Positions 21,786 through 28,407 of a stretch of DNA of 64,000 nucleotides are shown in pieces. Source of the DNA: CAIVVT01 sp963838205. Its GTDB lineage: Bacteria > Acidobacteriota > Terriglobia > Bryobacterales > Bryobacteraceae. A program made the translations under genes and the position numbers. Every line of letters starts with the position of its first letter. Position 1 is the first letter of the stretch. The stretch spans positions 1-64,000 of the forward strand of contig CAWIQF010000008.1 in NCBI GenBank assembly GCA_963838205.1. Direction: 5' to 3'. The notes beneath the pieces were generated by a model, which did no database searches, was not told where the DNA came from, and was given only the letters and a program-made list of their open reading frames with translations.

Positions 21786-22804
21786 GCAGCCGATTTCTCG
21801 ACGCCTGCAGGCGCCGGCCGACCGACGTGCGGCCGGTGTGGTTTATGCGTCAGGCGGGCCGATACCTGAAACCGTACCGTGAGGTTCGCGCGAAGCATTC
21901 GATTCTGGAGATTTGCAAGCGCTCGGACCTGGCGGCGCTGGTGACGCTGCAACCGGTGGAGATTCTCGACGTGGACGCGGCGATTATTTTCGCGGATCTG
22001 CTGCTGCCGGTCGAAGTGATGGGCTTGAAGCTGAGTTATGTGGCCGGCGAAGGGCCGATGATCGACAATCCGGTGCGCACGTCGACGGACGTGGACGGGC
22101 TATCGACGTCCAACACGGACGATCTGGGTTATGTCGGCGAGGCGATCGGGATGGTGACGCGGGCGCTGAGCGGCAAGGTGCCGGTGATCGGGTTCGTGGG
22201 CGCGCCGTTTACGGTGGCGAGCTACATGATCGAGGGCGGAGCGTCGCGCAACTTTATCAATACAAAGACATTGATGTACCGGGACGAGACGCTGTGGCGG
22301 CGCCTGATGGGCAAACTGGTGGACGTGCTGGGGCCGTTCGCGGTGATGCAGGTGGCGGCGGGCGCGCGCTGCATCCAGGTGTTCGACAGTTGGGTGGGGG
22401 CGCTGGGCGCGGACGATTACGTGCGCTACGTGGCGCCGTACTCGCGGGCGCTGATCGAGCGCATCCGCTCGACCGGCGTGCCGGTGATCCACTTCGGCAC
22501 GGGGTGCGCTGGGTATTTCAAGGAGCTGCACGCGGCCGGTGGCGACGTAATGGGCGTGGACTGGCGGCAGAACATCGACCAGGCGTGGATGGACATCAGT
22601 TACCGCTCGGCGATTCAGGGCAACCTGGATCCGGCGGCGATGTTCGCGCCGCTGCCGGAGTTGAAACTGAAGGTCCACGAACTGCTGAAGCGCGTCGGAA
22701 CGCGGCCCGGGCACATCTTCAACGTGGGCCACGGGATTCTGCCCGAAACGCCGGTCGAGAGTGTGCGCGCGGTGGTGCAGATGGTGCGGGAGCACCGGCC
22801 TTAG
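21767..22804 (+). CDS. hemE: Uroporphyrinogen decarboxylase
   Basis: Converts uroporphyrinogen III to coproporphyrinogen III in haem synthesis; cytoplasmic. The N-terminal signature RPVWFMRQAGRYLKPYREVR is intact with its catalytic arginines and the following ILEICK. GFVGAPFTVASYMIEGG and the C-terminal FNVGHGILPETPVE are also typical. The ATG at 21767 has GGAG 6 nt upstream, giving 345 residues; an ATG at 21782 overlaps the apbE stop as ATGA and is the alternative. It is followed 230 bp later by hemY, so the two haem steps are linked. Confidence 0.93.
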   Translation: MRVPPMSSRFLDACRRRPTDVRPVWFMRQAGRYLKPYREVRAKHSILEICKRSDLAALVTLQPVEILDVDAAIIFADLLLPVEVMGLKLSYVAGEGPMIDNPVRTSTDVDGLSTSNTDDLGYVGEAIGMVTRALSGKVPVIGFVGAPFTVASYMIEGGASRNFINTKTLMYRDETLWRRLMGKLVDVLGPFAVMQVAAGARCIQVFDSWVGALGADDYVRYVAPYSRALIERIRSTGVPVIHFGTGCAGYFKELHAAGGDVMGVDWRQNIDQAWMDISYRSAIQGNLDPAAMFAPLPELKLKVHELLKRVGTRPGHIFNVGHGILPETPVESVRAVVQMVREHRP

Positions 22805-23005
22805 GCCGACGCGATTGTAAAATCAAGAGCTTACGAAAGAACCGGGGATTGGTCTGGGCGCCCGAGCGCAATTCCCACGGGGAGCGGACGAGCGTCCTCG
22901 GTCGATTGGGGAAAACGTTGGCGACAGACGGCTCAAATCCACACGGCGCAGCGCGAGCGGAGTATGGAGAGAGAATGGTGCGCGCCTTGGGATAGCTTGG
23001 GAATA

Positions 23006-23031
23006 GGGATTTGCGGATACTGTCCCGGTTT
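23006..23031. repeat. Dispersed 26-bp repeat, copy 2
   Basis: Perfect reverse-orientation match to 2296-2321 (contains GGATTTGCGGATACTGTCCC). It ends one base before the hemY start codon and occupies the position where a ribosome site would be expected. The rest of the hemE-hemY gap (22805-23005) shows nothing recognisable. Confidence 0.85.
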
Positions 23032-23032
23032 T

Positions 23033-24445
23033 ATGACCAAGCCTGAAGCGATCATTATCGGCGGCGGCATTACCGGTTTGGCGGCGGCGTACGAGTTTGC
23101 CAAGGCGGGGCGGCCGGCGATTTTGCTGGAGCCGCGGGCGCGGCTGGGCGGCGTGATCGAGACCGAGACGGTGGAAGGGTGCGTGGTGGAGCGCGGGCCG
23201 GACAGTTTTCTGGCGGCCAAGCGGGCCGGGCTGGATCTGATCCACGAGCTCGGGCTGGATTCGGAAGTGATTGGATCGAATGATCATGCGCGCGTGACCT
23301 ACCTGGTGCGCTGGGGGCAGCTGGTGCCCATGCCGGACGGGCTGCTGATGATGGTGCCGACCAAGCTGATGCCGCTGTTGCGCACCCCGCTGCTAGGCTG
23401 GCGGACCAAGCTGCGGATGGGACTGGAGTATTTCCGCCAGCCGCCGCAGGGGCCTGTGGGGGATCGGCCGGTGGCCGATTTCATCCGCGACCACTACGGG
23501 CAAGAGACGGTGGACTACCTGGCGGAGCCTTTGCTATCAGGAGTTTACGGTGGGTCGGTGGAGCGGCTGAGCGTGCGCAGCGTGCTGGGCCGGTTTGCGG
23601 AGCTGGAAGGGCGCTACGGCAGCCTGACGCGCGGGGTGCTGGCCGCGCGGCGCCGGGCGCTGCTGCACAGGAAGACTGACGGGGACAGCTCTGGTGCGCT
23701 GTTCCAAACGCTGAAAGGCGGGTTGGGGCAACTGACGGGCGAACTGGAGCGGCGTATTCAAGGAAAGATCGAGATCCGCCGCGCCGCGGCTGAGGGCGTG
23801 GAGCGCACGGCGGAAGGATACCGTGTGCGCGCGGGGGGCGAGGCGATGGAGGCTGCGGCGGTGATCCTGGCGACGCCGGCGTGGCAGGCCGGGCGGCTGG
23901 TGCGCGGCGTGGAGGAGAACCTGGCGCGGAGCTTGGAGGGCATCGAGTATAGTTCGTCAATGACCGTGGCAATCGGGTTCCGACAGAGCGATTGCGGGGC
24001 GCTGCCCGCCGGGTTCGGGTTCCTGGTGCCGGCGCGTGAGCGGCAGACGATGGTGGCGTGCACGTTTGTGGGGGCCAAATTCCCGTACCGCGTGCCGGCG
24101 GGGACGGTGGTGCTCAGGTGCTTCGCCGGCGGGGCGGAGCAGGAGGCGGTGCTGGATCTGGACGACGGTGAGATTCTTAAGCGGGTGCTGGGCGAGTTGC
24201 AGGAATTGCTGGGATGGACGGCGGTTCCGCTGTTCACGCGGATTGCGCGGTGGCGCCGCTCGATGGCGCAGTACACGGTCGGGCACGAGCTGCGGCTGGG
24301 GTTTATCCACAACAGAATGAAAGAGCTGCCGGGACTGTACCTGGCCGGGAACGCGTACGACGGCATCGGCGTCCCGGATTGCATCCGCAGTGGACGCGAG
24401 GCGGCGGTGCGAGCGCTCGAGCAGCCGAGCTCCGGCCGGGCATAA
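23033..24445 (+). CDS. hemY: Protoporphyrinogen oxidase (HemY type)
   Basis: A 470-residue FAD enzyme oxidising protoporphyrinogen or coproporphyrinogen. The dinucleotide-binding motif is AIIIGGGITGLAAAYEFAKA (residues 6-25), followed by VERGPDSFLAAKRAGLDLIH, and the C-terminal FAD-binding segment is GLYLAGNAYDGIGVPDCIRS. It follows hemE in the same direction. No Shine-Dalgarno precedes the ATG at 23033, because the 26-bp dispersed repeat occupies that place; no other plausible start lies nearby. Whether coproporphyrin or protoporphyrin is the substrate depends on the pathway and cannot be read here. Confidence 0.9.
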   Translation: MTKPEAIIIGGGITGLAAAYEFAKAGRPAILLEPRARLGGVIETETVEGCVVERGPDSFLAAKRAGLDLIHELGLDSEVIGSNDHARVTYLVRWGQLVPMPDGLLMMVPTKLMPLLRTPLLGWRTKLRMGLEYFRQPPQGPVGDRPVADFIRDHYGQETVDYLAEPLLSGVYGGSVERLSVRSVLGRFAELEGRYGSLTRGVLAARRRALLHRKTDGDSSGALFQTLKGGLGQLTGELERRIQGKIEIRRAAAEGVERTAEGYRVRAGGEAMEAAAVILATPAWQAGRLVRGVEENLARSLEGIEYSSSMTVAIGFRQSDCGALPAGFGFLVPARERQTMVACTFVGAKFPYRVPAGTVVLRCFAGGAEQEAVLDLDDGEILKRVLGELQELLGWTAVPLFTRIARWRRSMAQYTVGHELRLGFIHNRMKELPGLYLAGNAYDGIGVPDCIRSGREAAVRALEQPSSGRA

Positions 24446-24496
24446 ATTGCGTTTGGATTAGATGGGTCGATCACACGAAAGTCAGGGAATCTCAAT

Positions 24497-24513
24497 GGAC
24501 GCAAAATGCGTCC
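24497..24513. other. Hairpin downstream of hemY
   Basis: GGACGCA (24497-24503) and TGCGTCC (24507-24513) form a perfect 7-bp stem with an AAA loop, between the hemY stop and the terminator at 24556. Part of the hemY 3' UTR or of a short transcript ending at that terminator. Confidence 0.4.
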
Positions 24514-24555
24514 TTAGGATTGAACATCAATTCTCCTAGGCCGATTTAGGCCAGA

Positions 24556-24590
24556 CCCCGCCGGGCCGTAAGGCATGCGGCGGGGTTTTT
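24556..24590 (+). terminator. Rho-independent terminator after hemY
   Basis: Arms CCCCGCCG (24556-24563) and CGGCGGGG (24578-24585), then TTTTT (24586-24590). This is the clearest intrinsic terminator in the window; it closes the apbE-hemE-hemY transcription unit. Confidence 0.85.
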
Positions 24591-24632
24591 CATGCAGGAT
24601 TGACACGATTGAGCGATGCTGAGGGTATGAGG

Positions 24633-25307
24633 ATGCAAACCAGACTGTTTCTTATCACGACTATGCTGACCGCGGCCGTTGCGCTGCAGGCAGGCGAGGC
24701 CGACAATCGGCGGCTGGCCGAGGCCAACAGCATGTTCAAGGAAATCATGGCTACTCCGGATCGCTCCATTCCGCGCGATCTGCTGAGGGATTCGCAGTGC
24801 ATGGTGCTGGTGCCCGGCATGAAGAAGGGCGCTTTCATCGTTGGAGCGAAGTTCGGGCGAGGCTTCGCGACGTGCCGCACGCCGCATGGTTGGAGCGCGC
24901 CGGTGGCGATGCGGATCGAAGGCGGCAGCTTCGGCTTCCAGATCGGGGCATCGGAGACGGACATCGTCCTGCTGGTCAGGAGTAAGAGCGGGATGGACCA
25001 CCTGCTGTCGAGTAAGTTCACGCTGGGCGGAGACGCCAGCGTGGCGGCCGGTCCGGTGGGACGCGAATCGACGGCCGACACGGACCTGTCGATGCACGCC
25101 GAGATCCTGTCGTGGTCGCGTTCGCGCGGGGTTTTCGCGGGGATCGCGCTGCAGGGGGCCACGCTGAGGCCGGACGAGGACACCGACAGAGACCTGTACG
25201 GACACGCAATCGACCGGGCCGCGGTGCTGAACGGCCAGATTCCGACGCCGCCGGCAGCGGCAGAGCTGATACGGACGCTGACGCGGTATTCGGGCGTCGG
25301 CAAATAG
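24633..25307 (+). CDS. Secreted SYLF (YSC84-type) lipid-binding domain protein
   Basis: About 224 residues with a signal peptide (QTRLFLITTMLTAAVALQAG). The SYLF domain spans the rest: LLRDSQCMVLVPGMKKGAFI, VGAKFGRGFATCR, GSFGFQIGASETDIVLLVRS, KFTLGGDASVAAGPVGR and AEILSWSRSRGVFAGIALQG. SYLF domains bind phosphoinositides in eukaryotes; bacterial forms are periplasmic or outer-membrane-associated with unclear roles. The ATG at 24633 has GAGGG with good spacing; an ATG at 24627 is in the same frame. It ends 8 bp before the displaced copy of the GH57 gene tail. Confidence 0.87.
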   Translation: MQTRLFLITTMLTAAVALQAGEADNRRLAEANSMFKEIMATPDRSIPRDLLRDSQCMVLVPGMKKGAFIVGAKFGRGFATCRTPHGWSAPVAMRIEGGSFGFQIGASETDIVLLVRSKSGMDHLLSSKFTLGGDASVAAGPVGRESTADTDLSMHAEILSWSRSRGVFAGIALQGATLRPDEDTDRDLYGHAIDRAAVLNGQIPTPPAAAELIRTLTRYSGVGK

Positions 25308-25315
25308 GGCTACGC

Positions 25316-25436
25316 ATTCAATCGGCGTACTCGCCCGGGGTGAACTGAATCCAGCCCTGGGCGGGTGCGGCGTCGAGGGGCAGGCCGTCCTCCCAGAGGG
25401 AGAACTGCAGGCGCACGGGCGTGGATGGGCCGGCGC
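25316..25436 (-). repeat. Displaced 121-bp copy of the GH57 gene's 3' end
   Basis: Matches 26244-26364 at 118 of 121 positions, same orientation. The differences (25366, 25369 and 25396) all fall on third codon positions of the GH57 frame and are silent. This copy is a headless gene tail with no open reading frame of its own into flanking sequence. Together with the intact gene end it brackets the TA cassette. Confidence 0.92.
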
Positions 25437-25485
25437 GGTGGCCGAAGAACGGGCTTATCGCCGAATTCGCTTTCGGGACGTTCGC

Positions 25486-25734
25486 TTAGTCCAGTTCGTC
25501 GGCCGCCGCGGGAGGGTTCCCTCGGCCAGCCCGCTTCAGGATTCGTTTGGCCCTTGCGACGTCAGCTCGTTCAGCGCGCTCGCGGAAGTATTCTCCGGTT
25601 CTGAGGGCCGACAACTTCTCGGCTACGGCCACGTTGATGAACTGATTTAGCGCAACACCTTCGGTCTCGGCAACCCGGCGCGCTTCGTTCAGCAGAGAAA
25701 CCTGCAGACGCAAAGCTACGTTACTGCTTCTCAT
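25486..25734 (-). CDS. HicB/RHH-like antitoxin of the PIN toxin
   Basis: 82 residues with a ribbon-helix-helix core like the C-terminal domain of HicB-type antitoxins: NVALRLQVSLLNEARRVAET then EGVALNQFINVAVAEKLSAL. An acidic or basic tail follows and would contact the toxin. The ATG at 25734 lies inside the toxin gene (14-bp overlap), so toxin precedes antitoxin, as in the COG1569-type PIN systems. It is the last gene of the leftward operon in the cassette. Confidence 0.82.
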   Translation of the reverse strand: MRSSNVALRLQVSLLNEARRVAETEGVALNQFINVAVAEKLSALRTGEYFRERAERADVARAKRILKRAGRGNPPAAADELD

Positions 25735-26158
25735 TTCGTCGTTGAACCTCCTTCCACACGTCACGCGGTGGTAACGCCTGAATGCCGAACTGGCGGGCGG
25801 CCACGGCGAGGTGGCGCACATTGAAGGTGACTAGCCGATCCGCCGCGCCGTTCACCGCCGTCTCCAGCACCATCTCGTCGGCAGGGTCCTTGAGACGCGG
25901 GCGCCACAAGAACCTGAGCAGAACGGGGACTGAGACCTTCACAAAAGCATCGAGGACTTCATTAACCTCTTCGACTGTCAGCCCGCTTGCGTGCAGGTGC
26001 TCCGGCCGAGTCAACACCGCCTCGTACTCCACCATCAAAGGCACCGAAACGAGCACCTCGATTCTACCGTCGAGAGCACCGATCAGCAGTTGCCGGGATG
26101 CGCCACGATCACTTCGCAGTGCTGCGACAAGCACGTCCGTGTCGAGGACAATTCGCAA
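25721..26158 (-). CDS. PIN-domain ribonuclease toxin (COG1569 type)
   Basis: 145 residues, a putative TA toxin. The PIN acidic residues are visible: Asp in RIVLDTDVLVAALRSDRGAS, Glu in VEYEAVL, Asp in PADEMVLETAVNGAADRLVT then FNVRHL. The start ATG at 26158 has GAGG not far upstream. The 85 bp between it and the GH57 stop hold no gene. It shares its direction with GH57, so readthrough from the nadE operon is possible. Confidence 0.86.
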   Translation of the reverse strand: MRIVLDTDVLVAALRSDRGASRQLLIGALDGRIEVLVSVPLMVEYEAVLTRPEHLHASGLTVEEVNEVLDAFVKVSVPVLLRFLWRPRLKDPADEMVLETAVNGAADRLVTFNVRHLAVAARQFGIQALPPRDVWKEVQRRNEKQ

Positions 26159-26245
26159 TCAGCCTCCATCCGGATGATATCACATGCGATAGCGCGTGGT
26201 CGAAGCTCTGGCGACTTTGGGCAGTCTAACCGACGACCTGCTAAT

Positions 26246-28396
26246 TCAATCGGCGTACTCGCCCGGGGTGAACTGAATCCAGCCCTGGGCGGGGGCCGCG
26301 TCGAGGGGCAGGCCGTCCTCCCACAGGGAGAACTGCAGGCGCACGGGCGTGGATGGGCCGGCGCCGAGCGCGGCCAGGGGCAGGGCGAGTTCGAGGACGC
26401 GGTGATAGGCGGCCTGGAGGGCGCCGGGGAGTTTGGCCGCGGGACCCTCGAGGCCGATGATTTCGAGGCCATCGCGGGTCAATTGCAAGCGGAATTCGGT
26501 CTCGTGGCCTTGGCCGGCGGCGGGCACATCGAGCGTGCAGCGGACCTCTTTGCCGGCCATGGCGCCGGGTTGGGACCGGTGGAAGTCGAGGCGCACGAAG
26601 AGGCTTTCCAGATCGCTGCCGTAGCGCACCTCGCGCAGGTGGATTTTGCGGCCGTGCATGGCGCCCTGACGCTCGTCGGGGCGGTAGAGGCCCGAGCCCA
26701 TCCATTCGAAATAACTGGAAACTTCGCCGTCGATGACCGGCCGGATGGGCCCCACGGGGGGCTCGTGGTGCTCGGCCGCCTGCAGCCGCAGAATCGGACG
26801 GGAGAGCGCGTCGGGGGGTGTCTGGCCGATCAGGCGGTAGAAGTTGGCGAGGTGGTCGCGGAAGAGTTTATCGAACTCGGGTTTGTTCTCGCTGGCGTGC
26901 TCGGGACCGTACCACCAGCACCAATCGCTGCCTTCGGCGATGAGCAATTCCTGGTACGCCGTGCGGCGGCGCGCGGGATCGAGGCCGGCGAAAGCGGGCG
27001 AGGAGGAGAACTTTCCCCAGGCCTGGCGGGCATCGAGCAGATATTCCCAGGCCTGGTTGTCCTCGGGGGCGCCGATCCAGATGTCGAAGTTGGCGTTGAT
27101 CCAGGAGCCGGGATGAATGTGCGAGAGTTCGCCGGCGGGGACGAGCTTGAGGGCTTCGCTGACAGTCACGGCTTCGAGCGAGCGATCGGCGGAGATCAGG
27201 CGGTAGAGTTCTTTGAGGAACGGCCGGCCGTTGCGCTCGTAATGCTCCCAGGCGTTTTCCCCATCGAGGATGACGGGCACGAGTGCGTCGCGGCCCAGGG
27301 AGTGGACGCGGCGGGCGTTGTCGCGAATGCGATCGAGGAAATGCGCGGCGGCCTGGGCGGGCTCCATGCGCGAGTAAACAAAGCCGATGAGGTCGCTCAG
27401 GAAGTGGTCGCGGAAGACGAGCCGCATCGACTTCCCGTTCTGATTCCAGACCCACGGGCGGCAGGTTTCGTCGATCCCCGCTCCATGGCCGAGCGTGGCG
27501 CCGAGCACGCCGTTGTCGCTGGCCATCCACTGGATGCCGCACTCGGCCGCGATGGCGATGGCTTCGTCGGAGACCGAGCCTTCCGAGGGCCACATGCCGG
27601 CGGGGCGGAAGCCGAGGCGGGCCTGGGCGTAGTCGAGCGCGGACTGAATCTGGTAGCGGGCGTCCTCGGGATAGCGGAAGCGGCGCGGCAGCGGCACGTT
27701 GGGATGGGCGACGGAAGCGATATCGGAATCGCACAGCAGCGGCAGGATGGGGTGGTAGAACGGCGTGACGGAAATCTCGACCTGGCCGCGCTCGGCGAAG
27801 CGGGCGTAAGCGGGCATCACGAGGCCGCAGATTTCGGTCTGCTTGCGACCCATCAGCGCCTGGTCGGCGGAGGAGAAATCGCGGCCCTTGTTCACCAGGG
27901 CCCGCACGTCGGGATCGGTTTCCAGGAAGATCTCGTCGAACCAGGCTAACTGCGAGAGGACCTGCAGGTCGCGGAGGGCGCCGGTGGAGAAGCTGCGGCG
28001 GGCGCGCTCGGCGTTGAAGTCGGCGGCGCGCCAGGCGTCGTAGAGTTCACCGAAGCGAGGATAGCGATAGATCAGGCGCGAGGCGTTGGCCTGGAAGAAG
28101 TACTTGAGGATGAAGGCCTGCTCGTCGGGGGTGAGCTGATCGGCGGGCTTGAGAGCGCAGCGCAGGAACGGGTCCTGGGCCTCGCCGCGGGCGTACTCCT
28201 CGATCTGCTCGATCATGGACGGCACGAGGTTAAAAGTCTGGTGGATGGAAGGGAACTCCTCGAGCATCTGCACCATGCCGTAGTAGTCCTTGAGGGCGTG
28301 CATGCGGGTCCAGGGCAGTTGATATTCGCCCGAGGCCAGGTCCTTATAAAAAGGCTGGTGCATGTGCCAGACGAAGACGAGCAGAGTGCGTGGCAA
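26246..28396 (-). CDS. Glycoside hydrolase family 57 protein
   Basis: A 716-residue cytoplasmic GH57 enzyme (amylase/amylopullulanase-like). Conserved regions: VFVWHMHQPFYKDLASGEYQ at the N-terminus, then FRPAGMWPSEGSVSDEAIAI with the nucleophile Glu, VPVILDGENAWEHYERNGRP with the acid Asp, and a beta-sandwich end (VRLQFSLWEDGLPLDAAPAQ). Likely acts on alpha-glucans such as glycogen; the exact linkage is not known. It starts at a TTG (28396) with AGGAGGAT 4 nt upstream, 11 bp after the phosphoesterase gene. Its last 121 bp exist a second time at 25316-25436. Confidence 0.88.
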   Translation of the reverse strand: MPRTLLVFVWHMHQPFYKDLASGEYQLPWTRMHALKDYYGMVQMLEEFPSIHQTFNLVPSMIEQIEEYARGEAQDPFLRCALKPADQLTPDEQAFILKYFFQANASRLIYRYPRFGELYDAWRAADFNAERARRSFSTGALRDLQVLSQLAWFDEIFLETDPDVRALVNKGRDFSSADQALMGRKQTEICGLVMPAYARFAERGQVEISVTPFYHPILPLLCDSDIASVAHPNVPLPRRFRYPEDARYQIQSALDYAQARLGFRPAGMWPSEGSVSDEAIAIAAECGIQWMASDNGVLGATLGHGAGIDETCRPWVWNQNGKSMRLVFRDHFLSDLIGFVYSRMEPAQAAAHFLDRIRDNARRVHSLGRDALVPVILDGENAWEHYERNGRPFLKELYRLISADRSLEAVTVSEALKLVPAGELSHIHPGSWINANFDIWIGAPEDNQAWEYLLDARQAWGKFSSSPAFAGLDPARRRTAYQELLIAEGSDWCWWYGPEHASENKPEFDKLFRDHLANFYRLIGQTPPDALSRPILRLQAAEHHEPPVGPIRPVIDGEVSSYFEWMGSGLYRPDERQGAMHGRKIHLREVRYGSDLESLFVRLDFHRSQPGAMAGKEVRCTLDVPAAGQGHETEFRLQLTRDGLEIIGLEGPAAKLPGALQAAYHRVLELALPLAALGAGPSTPVRLQFSLWEDGLPLDAAPAQGWIQFTPGEYAD

Positions 28397-28407
28397 CGGA
28401 TCCTCCT

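Larger units (their letters stand above)
25437..26243. mobile_element. 807-bp TA-only cassette between duplicated gene tails
   Basis: The interval between the two 121-bp copies contains nothing but the PIN/HicB-like TA operon (25486-26158) and short flanks. There is no recombinase, terminal inverted repeat or IS. The layout is what single-crossover integration of a small circle carrying a homologous gene tail would produce, or integration with regeneration of a gene 3' end. The interpretation as a mobile unit is inference; the duplication is seen directly. Confidence 0.55.

Noticed and set aside
25365..25604. Possible small rightward gene across the displaced GH57 tail
   Set aside because: It is antisense to the duplicated tail and the antitoxin gene, with Arg/Gly-rich shadow composition.
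26000..27949. Long rightward frame of about 650 codons opposite the GH57 gene
   Set aside because: High-GC antisense frame; the opposite strand has the full GH57 motifs and a good ribosome site.
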